From: Rhizobium jaguaris
GTDB taxonomy: Bacteria > Pseudomonadota > Alphaproteobacteria > Rhizobiales > Rhizobiaceae
Reading direction: 5' to 3'
Length of the DNA stretch: 64,000 bases
NCBI RefSeq assembly: GCF_003627755.1
Contig: NZ_CP032694.1
Location: forward strand, 673,501-737,500
The position numbers and the translations under genes were made by a program. This document shows positions 1 to 8,730 of this stretch, piece after piece. The notes under the pieces were generated by a model, which saw nothing but the letters and a program-made list of their open reading frames with translations, was not told where the DNA came from and made no database searches. Within the stretch, counting starts at the first letter, position 1; each line of letters begins with the position of its first letter.

Positions 1-177
1 GGCTGCGCCTTTGCGCCCCGCTGCGGCCACACCTCCGAGCTCTGTCACAACAGCCTCCCGCAGCTGGTGAGCCTCGGCGACGACCGCGCGGCCGCCTGCT
101 TCCATCCGATTGGCGACAGCACAATCGTGCCGGCCCCTCACACGGTACAGACCAAGCAGGGAGTGACAGTGTCGTGA
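1..177 (+). CDS. Oligopeptide ABC transporter ATP-binding protein, C-terminal end only
   Basis: The first 58 codons are open in frame 1 and end at TGA (175-177). The visible part begins with GCAFAPRC, the cysteine-containing motif found at the C-terminus of OppD/DppD-type ATPases. The same motif occurs as GCAFHPRC near the end of the next gene. The gene therefore starts outside the window. Its stop overlaps the GTG start of the next ATPase by four bases (GTGA), so the two are translationally coupled. It would be the OppD/DppD-like partner of the OppF-like protein. The nucleotide-binding core itself is not visible. Confidence 0.8.
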   Translation, partial: GCAFAPRCGHTSELCHNSLPQLVSLGDDRAAACFHPIGDSTIVPAPHTVQTKQGVTVS

Positions 178-1199
178 ACACGGATCCCATGATCGAGGCG
201 AGCGACCTCACCAAAACCTATTTTTCCCGCCGCGGACTGCTGGGCCGGCCCACAGCCGTGCATGCTGTCGACGGCATCTCGCTCACCGTTACGCAGGGGA
301 CGACGCTCGGCATCGTCGGCGAATCCGGCTCAGGAAAATCCACCACGGGCCGGCTGCTGCTTGGGCTGGAAACACCGTCGGCGGGTCATGTTCGCTTCGA
401 CGGGGAACCCATGCCGGCCTTGGAAACGGCAGCATGGCGCAAATACCGCGCGCGCATGCAGCTTGTCTTCCAGGACCCGCTCGCAGCCCTCGACCGCCGC
501 TTGGCGATTGGTGCGCAGATCGGCGAGCCGCTGACGATCCACGATGTCGGTACGCAAGCCGAGCGTCGCGAACGCGTTACTACGCTGCTGCAGGCTGTCG
601 GTCTGCGCCGCGACCAGGAGAACAGCTACCCGCACGAGCTTTCCGGCGGCCAACGACAGCGTGTCGTCATCGCCCGCGCCATCGCCAGCGATCCGCAATT
701 GCTGGTCTGCGATGAGCCGGTTTCGGCGCTCGACGTCTCCATTCAGGCTCAGGTGGTCAATCTGCTGCGCGACCTGCAGGAGACGCGCGGCATCACCATG
801 GTCTTCATCAGCCATGATCTGAAAGTGGTGCGCAACGTCTCCGACCGGGTCGCGGTGATGTATCTCGGCCGCATTGTCGAAGAGGCCTCTTCGAAAGAGA
901 TTTTCCGCGCCCCGCTGCATCCCTATACCAAGGCGCTGGTGTCGAGCGTGCCAGTCCCGGGAACGGCGCTGAAGGATCGCATCGTGCTGCAGGGCGAGCC
1001 GCCGAATCCGGCCGCGCGTCCCGTCGGCTGCGCCTTCCATCCGCGTTGCGCCGTCGCCATCACCCGTTGCCGCACGGAAACCCCGGCGCTGCTGCCGGCA
1101 GCGGCAGGGCACTCGGCTGCATGCCATCTCGTTCACGGCGGCCAGCCCGTTACGGCTGTAGCGGAAACGATGCCCGAGCAAACGCCAGCGAGCCCGTGA
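174..1199 (+). CDS. Oligopeptide/dipeptide ABC transporter ATP-binding protein (OppF/DppF-like)
   Basis: This 341-residue ATPase would power peptide uptake at the inner face of the membrane. The Walker A motif GESGSGKST is at residues 49-57, the Q-loop VFQDP near 98, the signature LSGGQ at 156-160 and Walker B LLVCDEP at 176-182. The C-terminal extension with GCAFHPRC is typical of the peptide-transporter subfamily. The GTG start at 174 overlaps the stop of the preceding ATPase gene. An ATG six codons in (189) is an alternative. It is followed four bases later by two permease genes. No substrate-binding protein gene is visible, so the substrate (dipeptide, oligopeptide or another solute of this family) cannot be fixed. 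Confidence 0.9.
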   Translation: MNTDPMIEASDLTKTYFSRRGLLGRPTAVHAVDGISLTVTQGTTLGIVGESGSGKSTTGRLLLGLETPSAGHVRFDGEPMPALETAAWRKYRARMQLVFQDPLAALDRRLAIGAQIGEPLTIHDVGTQAERRERVTTLLQAVGLRRDQENSYPHELSGGQRQRVVIARAIASDPQLLVCDEPVSALDVSIQAQVVNLLRDLQETRGITMVFISHDLKVVRNVSDRVAVMYLGRIVEEASSKEIFRAPLHPYTKALVSSVPVPGTALKDRIVLQGEPPNPAARPVGCAFHPRCAVAITRCRTETPALLPAAAGHSAACHLVHGGQPVTAVAETMPEQTPASP

Positions 1200-1203
1200 T
1201 CCC

Positions 1204-2133
1204 ATGTTTCGCTTCTTTCTCTTCAAGCTTCTCCGGGCGCTGATGACCATCATTCTGGTGGTGACCTTCGCCTTCATCGTGCTGCGCATGTCGGGCGATC
1301 CGGCGGTCATCATCCTGGGGCCGGACGCGCCGCCGCAGGCGATCGATGCTTTCCGCCACGCCTGGGGCCTCGATCAGCCGCTTTGGGATCAGTATCTGCG
1401 CTATTTCGGCGCCATCGCCCGCGGCGATCTCGGTGTGTCGATGCGTGACGGCCAGTCGGCGATCACGCTGGTCACCGAACGCATTCCGGCGACGTTGGAG
1501 CTCACGATCCCGGCGCTGATCCTTGAGCTCATCATCGGCATTTCCGCCGGGGTCTATGCGGCGCTGCATCGCGAAAGCCTGCTCGATCGTATGGTCATGG
1601 CCGGCGCCGTCGTCGGCTTCACCATGCCAAGCTTCGTTCTCGGCCTTGTGCTGGTGCTGATCTTCGCCGTCACGCTCGATTGGCTGCCGTCCGGTGGCCA
1701 GGATACGTGGATGCATGCCATCCTGCCGGTCATTACCATGAGCGTCGGCGGCATCGGCATCCTCGCCCGCTTCTCGCGCAGCGCCATGATCGAGATTCTC
1801 GGCCAGCCCTATATCCGTACCGCAAGCGCCAAAGGCATGCCCTGGCGGAAAGTCGTCTGGCGGCACGCGCTGCCGAATGCGGCGATCCCGATCGTCACCA
1901 TTGCCGGCTTCATGGTCGGTTCGCTGATCGCCGGCGCCGTCGTGGTGGAATCATTGTTCTCCTGGCCGGGCGTCGGACGCCTGCTGGTGGTCTCCGTTTC
2001 CAACCGCGACCTCGCTGTCGTGCAATGCATACTGCTGATGGTGGCGGCCTGCATGGTGCTGTCCAACTTCGCCGTCGACGTTCTCTACGGCTATCTCGAT
2101 CCGCGCCTGCGGAACATGAATGCGAAAGGCTGA
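1204..2133 (+). CDS. Oligopeptide ABC transporter permease (OppB/DppB-like)
   Basis: A 309-residue integral membrane protein with an N-terminal membrane segment (about residues 9-30), a conserved periplasmic loop (GDPAVIILGP, then LGLDQP-like WGLDQP), and five further hydrophobic segments. The cytoplasmic EAA-type loop is visible around TASAKGMPWRKVVWRHALPN, which contacts the ATPases. Length and layout match the DppB/OppB family. It begins four bases after the ATPase stop and ends three bases before the next permease, so it belongs to the same operon. Confidence 0.9.
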   Translation: MFRFFLFKLLRALMTIILVVTFAFIVLRMSGDPAVIILGPDAPPQAIDAFRHAWGLDQPLWDQYLRYFGAIARGDLGVSMRDGQSAITLVTERIPATLELTIPALILELIIGISAGVYAALHRESLLDRMVMAGAVVGFTMPSFVLGLVLVLIFAVTLDWLPSGGQDTWMHAILPVITMSVGGIGILARFSRSAMIEILGQPYIRTASAKGMPWRKVVWRHALPNAAIPIVTIAGFMVGSLIAGAVVVESLFSWPGVGRLLVVSVSNRDLAVVQCILLMVAACMVLSNFAVDVLYGYLDPRLRNMNAKG

Positions 2134-2136
2134 GCG

Positions 2137-3000
2137 ATGGCAAACATCTCCATTTCGGGTATCGCCGGCGAACGCAAGAAGCGGAAGAAGCCGGGCATCC
2201 CCATTCTGGTCGGCATAGGCCTCGCCTGGATCGCCGCGATGATCTTCATCGCCCTGACCGCCGATTGGATCCGGCCCTTCAACATCACGGCATTCGACCT
2301 TAAGAATCGCCTGGCGCTGCCCGGCAATCCCACGCATTTCCTCGGCACGGACGAGCTTGGCCGCGACGTGCTCTCGCGCCTGATCGACAGTATTCGCATC
2401 TCTCTGCTCATCGCGTTCGGCGCGACGCTGATCTCCGCCTTCGTCGGCACGCTGCTCGGCTTTCTCGCCGCCTATTTCCGGGGGATCGTCGAACACATCG
2501 TCCTGATGCTGGCGGACTTTCAGGCGGCCATGCCATTCCTGATCATGTCGCTCGCCGTGCTTGCCTTCTTCGGCAGCTCGCTACCGCTTCTGATCTGCCT
2601 CATGGGCTTCTACGGCTGGGAGCGGTATACCCGCATCGCTCGTGGTCTTGCGATTTCCGCCAGCAAACAGGGCTATGCTGCGGCCGTGACCCAGCTCGGC
2701 GCCAGCCCGACACGGGTCTATCTCAACCACATCCTGCCGAATATCGCCTCGACGCTGATCGTCTCGATGACGCTAACCTTCCCGGAGATCATCCTGATGG
2801 AAAGCAGCTTGTCCTTCCTAGGCCTTGGCGTGCAGCCGCCAATGACCAGTCTAGGCAACATGGTCGGCTATGGCCGCGAATACATCACGCGCGCGCCCTG
2901 GATCATGCTGACGCCGTCGGTGGTCATCATGCTGACCACCGACGGCGTCAGCATTGTCGGGGACTGGCTGCGCGACAAGCTCGACCCGACCTTGTCTTAG
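2137..3000 (+). CDS. Oligopeptide ABC transporter permease (OppC/DppC-like)
   Basis: A 287-residue permease, the second channel subunit of the peptide importer. It has an OppC-type N-terminal segment (about residues 24-46), then the family motif HFLGTDELGRDVLSRLI, and further transmembrane helices. The EAA loop lies around AAAVTQLGASPTRVYLNHILPN. It is the last gene of the operon, whose visible order is ATPase, ATPase, permease, permease. The stop is followed directly by a palindromic intergenic repeat. Confidence 0.9.
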   Translation: MANISISGIAGERKKRKKPGIPILVGIGLAWIAAMIFIALTADWIRPFNITAFDLKNRLALPGNPTHFLGTDELGRDVLSRLIDSIRISLLIAFGATLISAFVGTLLGFLAAYFRGIVEHIVLMLADFQAAMPFLIMSLAVLAFFGSSLPLLICLMGFYGWERYTRIARGLAISASKQGYAAAVTQLGASPTRVYLNHILPNIASTLIVSMTLTFPEIILMESSLSFLGLGVQPPMTSLGNMVGYGREYITRAPWIMLTPSVVIMLTTDGVSIVGDWLRDKLDPTLS

Positions 3001-3096
3001 AGCAATTTCAGGAAAAGTGTGCAGCGGTTTTCCGTCCGAAAATTGCAGAAAACAGAAGGATAGAGCGGCAGATTCTGTGAAAGCGGAGCCGCTCTA
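3001..3096. repeat. Rhizobial-type palindromic intergenic repeat
   Basis: Two inverted repeats lie in tandem. The first pairs GCAATTT (from 3002) with AAAATTGC near 3040. The second pairs TAGAGCGGC (3061-3069) with GCCGCTCTA (3088-3096). It lies between two convergent genes and could act as a bidirectional transcription stop or mRNA stabiliser. Similar words recur at 41204-41245 and 38100-38160. Confidence 0.6.
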
Positions 3097-3103
3097 GAGA
3101 GGC

Positions 3104-3778
3104 TTAGGCGCTCGCCTTATCGGCTGACGCGGATGCATCGGAACTCGATGCATTCGTGTCTGAGGTGGCCGACGCAGACGGCCAGGTGATGTAGTAGTAC
3201 TGCGATCCGACCTGGCCGAAATAGGCTTCATTGCCGGTGGTCTTGTCGACGAAGCTGCCGTCCTGGTTCTTGACGAAGGTTCCATCCGAACCGCGTTCGA
3301 GATGGGCTTTCAGGAAGTCGTTCCAATCACGGGTGGGGATGGTGTCGGCGGTCTTGCTGGTCGTGCCCTGCTCGCTGGTGGCATTGACGTCCCATGCCTT
3401 GATCGAAGTGCCTTTCGTCGGATCGGAAACCGTCAGCGTGCCTTTGTCGAGGGCATCGAGCATCGCCTGTGCCTGGCCTCCCGTGCCTTCGCTTTTGACC
3501 GCGTCCTGCAGATTCTGCTTCAGCAGATCCATGAAAGAGCTGCTGGTCATATCCGGGTCGGTCTGCGCCGCCGTACCGTCGATTTGATTGGACGACAGGC
3601 CGTTGAGCATGCTCGTGAGCGACGCCTGTGATTGCGATGGCAGATTGGAGAGATCGCTGCTGCTGCTGTCGCCCAACAGCGGGTCGCTGCTCGAATTCTG
3701 CGAGGGATCCGGCGTCTGCAGCAACTGCAGCGCCATTTGCGATGCGAGCAATCGGGTCGTGGTCAGTGCGGAGACCAT
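3104..3778 (-). CDS. Hypothetical serine-rich protein
   Basis: I do not recognise a family. The start is placed at the ATG at 3778 because GGAAGGAAC lies about seven bases upstream. An 18-codon longer reading (to 3832) lacks such a site. The protein of about 224 residues begins MVSALTTTRLLASQMALQ. It is rich in Ser, Asp and Gln, with a Ser/Ala/Asp-rich low-complexity C-terminus. There is no signal peptide or membrane segment. The middle part (FMDLLKQNLQDAVKSEG, TRDWNDFLKAHLERG) looks helical. It is convergent with the peptide transporter operon and appears to be a single gene. Confidence 0.6.
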   Translation of the reverse strand: MVSALTTTRLLASQMALQLLQTPDPSQNSSSDPLLGDSSSSDLSNLPSQSQASLTSMLNGLSSNQIDGTAAQTDPDMTSSSFMDLLKQNLQDAVKSEGTGGQAQAMLDALDKGTLTVSDPTKGTSIKAWDVNATSEQGTTSKTADTIPTRDWNDFLKAHLERGSDGTFVKNQDGSFVDKTTGNEAYFGQVGSQYYYITWPSASATSDTNASSSDASASADKASA

Positions 3779-3930
3779 AGGTCGTTCCTTCCCAATGTGG
3801 CTGGTGCCGGCGGCCATCGAGCCGGAAGCCATCCTTGACGGTCGGTGAACGCACGCCTGTTCGGACGACGCTCATCATCTGATGTCGTCATTGTAGGACG
3901 AAGGACTTACCCGGGGCTTGTGTGGGCGCT

Positions 3931-5487
3931 TTAGCGTGGCGGCTGAGCACCGTCGCCATGATGCGTCCTCAGAGGCAATTCCGGCAGAAACAGCAGCGCG
4001 ATCAACCCCAGCCCCACGATGGCGGTTCCGGTGGCAAAGGTCATGGCGATGGCGTGGCGATAAAGCGCTATTGCCGCGGCATGGGCTTCCGGCGACGCGG
4101 CGGCGAGCTGCCTGAGACCGCTTTCGGTCAGCGACGATATGTCGAGGCTGCCGGACGGGCCCGTCGCTTGCCGCACGCGATACGCCAGGATCGCACCGGA
4201 GCCGGTAACGCCGATAAGGCCACCGAGCGAACGGAAGAAGGCAAGCGTTGCCGTGCCGACGCCGCGATGAGCATAGGGCAGGGCGTTCTGTACGGCGATC
4301 GTCATATTCGGCATCACCAGGCCAAGTCCGAGACCAAGCGCGAAGACCGAAGGTTCGATAATGCCAAAGCCTTGGCTGGTGGCGGCCGCCCAGGCGAGCA
4401 CTGCGAAGGCCAGCGTGGCGAGGCTGAGGCCGAAAAGCTGGGCCGGCTTGTAGCGACCGAAGCGTTGCAGCAGCACGCGGCCGTTGACCATGGAGGAGAT
4501 GACCACGCCGATCATCAGCGGCCCGGTGAGGAGCCCGGAATGCGAGGGACTGACGCCCATCACCATCTGGAAGAACAGCGGGAAGAACAAGGTCGCCCCA
4601 AGCATGCCCATGGTGGTCAAGGCCAGCACGATGCAGGCGATGACGAACAGTTTGTTGCGGAAAAGGTCTGATGGCAATACCGGCTCCGGCTCGTGGCGGA
4701 CATGAAAGACAAAGAGAATGCCGAGGATCAGAGCAGCGGTCACAAGACCGATGATCTGCGGTGAGTTCCACGCCCATTCATTGCCGCCGAGAGCGAGTGC
4801 CAGCAGGAAGCCCGTCGTGCATGCGGTCAGCAACACTGCGCCGAGATAATCGATGCGGCGGCTGCGTGCCTGATGCGGTCGCTTCAGGGCGCGGCCGATC
4901 ATAACGAGCGCCACCGCGCCGATCGGCAAATTGACGTAGAAGATCCAATGCCAGGAGAGGAGATCGGTGATGATGCCGCCAACGATCGGGCCGAGGACGC
5001 TGCAGACGGCGAAGACGGCGACGATCGAACCTTGATTGCGGCCGCGCTTGGCCGGCGGCACGAGGTCGCCGATGATGATCTGCGCCAGTGGCAGCAGCCC
5101 GCCGGCGCCAAGTCCCTGAATGGCGCGGAAGATGATGAGTTGGAGCAGCGTCTGCGCCAGGCCGCTCAACACCGAGCCGAGGAGGAAGATGAGGATCGCC
5201 GCGTAGATCATGGGCTTGCGGCCATATTGGTCACTGAGCTTGCCATAAAGCGGCATCGTGCTGGTCGAGGCCAGCACATAGGCGCTGACTACCCAGGACA
5301 GATGCGTGACGCCGCCGAGATCGCTGACGATGCGCGGCAGGGCGGTTGCGACGATGCTCTGGTCGATGGCGCCGAGGCCAAGAACGATCATCAGGCCGAG
5401 AATGACGGCGCGAATTTCACGGCGATCGGGTGCCTCGCCTTCGGTCGGCGCCGGTTGCGGAGCGGCTTTTTGGATTTGTACGGTCAT
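3931..5487 (-). CDS. MFS multidrug efflux transporter, DHA2 (EmrB/QacA) family, 14 TM
   Basis: A 518-residue protein of the drug:proton antiporter-2 type. The N-terminal helix ends in IDQSIVATALPRI, the DHA2 motif around a membrane-embedded acidic residue. Motif A appears as GKLSDQYGRKPMI and an antiporter-type motif as VCSVLGPIVGG. Its length and hydrophobic segments fit 14 helices. The start codon overlaps the stop of the MarR gene by four bases (ATGA), so it is co-transcribed with its likely regulator. Predicted role: proton-driven export of a toxic compound sensed by the MarR protein. The substrate is unknown. Confidence 0.9.
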   Translation of the reverse strand: MTVQIQKAAPQPAPTEGEAPDRREIRAVILGLMIVLGLGAIDQSIVATALPRIVSDLGGVTHLSWVVSAYVLASTSTMPLYGKLSDQYGRKPMIYAAILIFLLGSVLSGLAQTLLQLIIFRAIQGLGAGGLLPLAQIIIGDLVPPAKRGRNQGSIVAVFAVCSVLGPIVGGIITDLLSWHWIFYVNLPIGAVALVMIGRALKRPHQARSRRIDYLGAVLLTACTTGFLLALALGGNEWAWNSPQIIGLVTAALILGILFVFHVRHEPEPVLPSDLFRNKLFVIACIVLALTTMGMLGATLFFPLFFQMVMGVSPSHSGLLTGPLMIGVVISSMVNGRVLLQRFGRYKPAQLFGLSLATLAFAVLAWAAATSQGFGIIEPSVFALGLGLGLVMPNMTIAVQNALPYAHRGVGTATLAFFRSLGGLIGVTGSGAILAYRVRQATGPSGSLDISSLTESGLRQLAAASPEAHAAAIALYRHAIAMTFATGTAIVGLGLIALLFLPELPLRTHHGDGAQPPR

Positions 5488-5933
5488 TGTCCGATGTCCC
5501 CAAGCGGGCCGATGGCCGCGCGAATGGCGGCGCGCGCCTCAGGCGATAATTTGGCGAGTTCGAAGGCGAGCCAGTCGGTCCGCCTCTGTTTTATGCCTTT
5601 GATCAGAGCCCGTCCCTTGTCCGTGGCGATCAGGCCGTTGCGTCGCCGGTCTTCGGGATCGGGCGCGGAGCGTGTGACGAGGCCTTCGCACTCCATCGCC
5701 TTGATGTGTCCCGATATCGTCGGTCCGCGCAGTTTCTCCAGCCGCGCCAGCTCCGCGACGCCAATGCCCGGCTGCCGCAGGATGGCGACGAGGAGAAGAG
5801 CCTGCAGCGGCGAGATACCGGGGTCTTCCACCTCGCGTCGCAGTTGCCGATAGAGGCGATGCAGGGCGGGGCGCAACGCTTCGGCGAGCGCCATTGCCTC
5901 TTCAAGTTCTTGGAGATGTCCGGTTTCGCGCAT
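5484..5933 (-). CDS. MarR-family transcriptional regulator
   Basis: A 149-residue protein with the winged helix-turn-helix of the MarR family (ISPLQALLLVAIL, GVAELARLEKLRGPTISGHIKAMECEGLVTRSAPDPEDRR). The start is taken as the ATG at 5933. An in-frame TTG lies two codons upstream. There is no clear Shine-Dalgarno site, so the mRNA may be leaderless or nearly so. A perfect 11-bp inverted repeat (5943-5967) lies just upstream and would be covered by the dimer. The gene overlaps the MFS gene and should repress the pair until ligand binds. Confidence 0.9.
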   Translation of the reverse strand: MRETGHLQELEEAMALAEALRPALHRLYRQLRREVEDPGISPLQALLLVAILRQPGIGVAELARLEKLRGPTISGHIKAMECEGLVTRSAPDPEDRRRNGLIATDKGRALIKGIKQRRTDWLAFELAKLSPEARAAIRAAIGPLGDIGQ

Positions 5934-5942
5934 GTTCAAAAA

Positions 5943-5967
5943 AGATAGATAGGCTTCCTATCTATCT
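5943..5967. promoter_or_regulatory. Probable MarR operator (perfect 11-bp inverted repeat)
   Basis: AGATAGATAGG (5943-5953) and CCTATCTATCT (5957-5967) form a perfect palindrome with a 3-bp spacer, nine bases upstream of the marR-like ATG. The size and dyad symmetry fit a MarR dimer site. The position implies autorepression and control of the downstream efflux gene. Confidence 0.75.
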
Positions 5968-6198
5968 ACATATCTTATGGTTGCGAGTTGCGCAAGCGAT
6001 CGAATCCTTGAAAGGATCGCGTGAGACCTGAGAGGAGCCTGACGTGAAGCGATTTTTGATGGCGGCAACAGCCGCCGCCCGGAATGCCCCGCTTACCGTC
6101 TCGTCCATCGATCCGACCGGCGGTCCACGCGAGCAACACGCAGGGCGGTGATTTTTGCATGGGAGAAATCTCCTCCCTCGGGCGGGGAGGGATGCCCG

Positions 6199-7146
6199 TT
6201 ACGCTATAACAGGTGCTGGCATCCTCAGCCCGGTCAGTTGCTCCGATACCTCCCAAAGACGCCGCCAGATCGCCTTGTCCTGCGCATACGGCACGATCTT
6301 GGCGCGGACGGGCGGCCCCTTCAATTCATAAAAGCCATTGGGACCGTACATGACGCCGCCCTCTGCACCGGGCGATGTAGCGGCGAAAAGCGTCGGCAAC
6401 GCACCTGCTGCGGCGGATTGCGACAGGACCGGTTCCATCAACTTGCCGAACCGTTCAAGAAGGCCCGGCCTGTCGCGGCCCATGCGCGGGCCAGTGCTTT
6501 GCAGACCGGTAACTGCGAAACCTGGATGGGCGGCCGTGCTCATCAGGTTCCATTCCTGAGCGCGGGCGATCCGGTCGAGTTCGAGGCTGAACATCAGCGT
6601 CGCCAGCTTCGACTGGCAATAGGCGCGCCAGGAACTGTAGCTTTTCTTCCATTGCAGATCGTCGAAATTGATCTTGCCGCTGCGATGCGCCAGGCTGCTG
6701 ACGGTAACCACACGTGGGTTCGTGGCGGCAAGGACTTTCGGCAGCAGCCGCATGTTCAAGGCAAAATGGCCGATATAATTGGCTCCCATCTGCATCTCGA
6801 AACCATCTTCCGTTTCATGCCTGTCCGGAATGGCCATAACGCCGGCATTGTTGATGAGAAGGTCGATCCGCGGCACGGAAGCCGTGATGCGCTTGGCGGC
6901 GCGGGCAACGGAATCGAGGCTGGCGAGATCGAGCGGCTCGAAGACGACGTCGGCGCCGGGTGTCGCGGCGCGAATCTCGGCCAGCACTTTGGCGCCTTTG
7001 CGTTCGTTGCGCGAGGCTATGATCACTTTGGCGCCGGCACCTGCCAGTGCTTTGGCGGTTTCATAGCCGATGCCGCTGGTGGCACCGGTAACGACGGCGA
7101 CGCGGTCAGCCTGCGGGGGGATGTCTTTTACGGTCCAGTTTGGCAT
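6199..7146 (-). CDS. SDR-family oxidoreductase (retinol-dehydrogenase-like)
   Basis: The start is placed at the ATG at 7146 (MPNWTVKDIPPQ), with GGAG about eight bases upstream. The longer reading to 7230 adds an unlikely hydrophobic leader. The protein of about 315 residues is an extended short-chain dehydrogenase: nucleotide-binding TGATSGIG, structural NNAG, catalytic Ser in VTVSSLAHRSG and the YxxxK pair as YCQSK. It resembles the WW-domain-oxidoreductase/retinol-dehydrogenase-like group, which reduces diverse carbonyl compounds with NADP. The substrate cannot be deduced. No neighbouring gene is obviously linked. Confidence 0.85.
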   Translation of the reverse strand: MPNWTVKDIPPQADRVAVVTGATSGIGYETAKALAGAGAKVIIASRNERKGAKVLAEIRAATPGADVVFEPLDLASLDSVARAAKRITASVPRIDLLINNAGVMAIPDRHETEDGFEMQMGANYIGHFALNMRLLPKVLAATNPRVVTVSSLAHRSGKINFDDLQWKKSYSSWRAYCQSKLATLMFSLELDRIARAQEWNLMSTAAHPGFAVTGLQSTGPRMGRDRPGLLERFGKLMEPVLSQSAAAGALPTLFAATSPGAEGGVMYGPNGFYELKGPPVRAKIVPYAQDKAIWRRLWEVSEQLTGLRMPAPVIA

Positions 7147-7363
7147 GAGGATCTCCGGGAGGAACTTGGATATTTCATACATGTAAATTATTGCACTTAA
7201 CGCAAAAATACAACATATAAATAATTGCATTGCATACGGTCACCTAATGCGGTTTACAATCAGCAATATCGGCGCCGCAATTGCCCGCCCTGCCTTCGAA
7301 TTGCCACGCTGCTCGGACCTGATCGCGTCATATTCGATATCTTTGCTTAGATTGGATTCTGAG

Positions 7364-8062
7364 ATGACGGCTAAGACGACATGTGCCGATTTCGTTCAGT
7401 TCTTCCGCTCCTGGGTGCGCGATCCGAAGCGTGTCTCGGCGATTGCTCCGTCCGGCGAGCGATTGGCTCGATTGATGACGCAGGAGATCGAGCCGCTCGA
7501 TGGTCCGATCCTTGAGCTCGGCCCCGGCACCGGCGTCTTCACACGCGCGCTGCTCGCCCGCGGCATTCCCGAGAGCGACTTGACGCTGATCGAATTCGGT
7601 GAGGAATTTGCCGTTCAGCTGCGCGGCCGCTTTCCCGAGGCGCGCGTGGTGCAAATGGATGCGGCGCAACTCGCCGAATGCGGCCTGTTTGCCGAAGCAC
7701 CCTTCGGCGCCGTCGTCAGCGGCCTGCCGTTGCTTTCCATGTCTCCGGGCACGATTACCGCGATCGTCGGCGGCGCCTTTGCAACGATGAGGTCCGGCGG
7801 CGCCTTCTATCAGTTCACCTACGGCCCGCGCTGCCCGGTGCCGCGGTCAATCCTCGATCGTCTCGGCCTGAAAGCGGTGCGTGTCGGTGGCACAATACGC
7901 AACCTTCCGCCGGCCGGCGTCTACCGGATTTCGCGTGGAAAACCGTTGGAGATCTCGATCGACCGCTCCAAATATCCTAGCACGGAAGAGGATGCCGGAA
8001 TCGCAGCCCATACTGCAGAAACCGGCGCGGCCGACGTGGGGCGGCCGGAGGCGGGTGCATAG
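7364..8062 (+). CDS. SAM-dependent methyltransferase, PmtA-like (phospholipid N-methyltransferase family)
   Basis: A class I methyltransferase. The SAM-binding motif I is ILELGPGTGVFTRALL, and the N-terminal FVQFFRSWVRDPKRVSAIAPSG is typical of rhizobial PmtA/KsgA-like phospholipid N-methyltransferases. These convert phosphatidylethanolamine toward phosphatidylcholine at the membrane. The start is chosen at the ATG at 7364 (MTAKTTCADF). An upstream ATG at 7247 would add 39 residues of poor quality. The C-terminus is polar. It is followed 12 bases later by a TetR gene in the same orientation. Family membership is clear, but the exact acceptor is inferred. Confidence 0.75.
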   Translation: MTAKTTCADFVQFFRSWVRDPKRVSAIAPSGERLARLMTQEIEPLDGPILELGPGTGVFTRALLARGIPESDLTLIEFGEEFAVQLRGRFPEARVVQMDAAQLAECGLFAEAPFGAVVSGLPLLSMSPGTITAIVGGAFATMRSGGAFYQFTYGPRCPVPRSILDRLGLKAVRVGGTIRNLPPAGVYRISRGKPLEISIDRSKYPSTEEDAGIAAHTAETGAADVGRPEAGA

Positions 8063-8074
8063 CGGGGGCAGTTC

Positions 8075-8728
8075 ATGGCGGATGTGAAAGAGATCGACGG
8101 CGAAGTGAAGGAAGGCCGGCGCGAGCGTAAGCGCCGCCAGACGCGCGAGCGCATCGAGGCGGTCGCCCTGACGCTGTTCCTCGAACGCGGCTTCGACGGC
8201 ACGACGATCGAGGACATCACAGAAGCCGCCGATGTCTCCAAACGCAGCTTCTTCGATTATTTTCCGAGCAAGGAAGAGGTGGTCTTCGCCTGGCAGGACA
8301 GCTTTTCCGACGAACTGGCCGATGCCATCGCCGTGCAGCCCAAGGACGCGTCTATCGTCGAGGTGATTGAGGGCGCTCTGACCTCGGCACTGCTCGCCGC
8401 CTCTGCGGATCCTCAGCGTCTTGCCATAGCCGCCTTGATCCGCGATACGCCGGCGCTTTGCGCCCGCGATCAGTTGAAATATGCCAAGCTGGAAGGGAAG
8501 CTGACGGATGCGCTCTTGGCCCGCTCCGGCGGCGGCGAAGAGGAGCGGTTCCGCCTGCGCCTGCTGTCGGCGATTGTTGTCAGCACGCTGCGCATCGGTG
8601 GCGAGCGCTGGAGTGAAGGGCAGCAGGAGCTATCGTTACAGGATTTCGCCCGTCGCGTGTTCGAACAGCTCTGGACTGCGCTTGCCGATCTCGGCACGCA
8701 GCTGCGGCAACGCAACCCCAATTGCTGA
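8075..8728 (+). CDS. TetR-family transcriptional regulator
   Basis: 217 residues. The N-terminal helix-turn-helix is recognisable (TRERIEAVALTLFLERGFDGTTIEDITEAADVSKRSFFDYFPSKEEV) and is preceded by a basic arm rich in Arg and Lys. The C-terminal ligand domain is not assignable. The gene begins 12 bases after the PmtA-like gene and is probably co-transcribed with it. It is convergent with the LysR gene that ends two bases further on. The regulated genes are unknown. Confidence 0.85.
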   Translation: MADVKEIDGEVKEGRRERKRRQTRERIEAVALTLFLERGFDGTTIEDITEAADVSKRSFFDYFPSKEEVVFAWQDSFSDELADAIAVQPKDASIVEVIEGALTSALLAASADPQRLAIAALIRDTPALCARDQLKYAKLEGKLTDALLARSGGGEEERFRLRLLSAIVVSTLRIGGERWSEGQQELSLQDFARRVFEQLWTALADLGTQLRQRNPNC

Positions 8729-8730
8729 TT

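Noticed and set aside
330..1313. Long minus-strand frame opposite the peptide transporter ATPase
   Set aside because: High-GC shadow frame: the plus frame has all ATPase motifs, and the minus frame is Arg/Asp/Gln-rich without motifs.
5975..6256. A 93-codon frame between the marR-like and SDR genes
   Set aside because: It overlaps the SDR 3' end and has no start signal; the region is better read as promoter and spacer.
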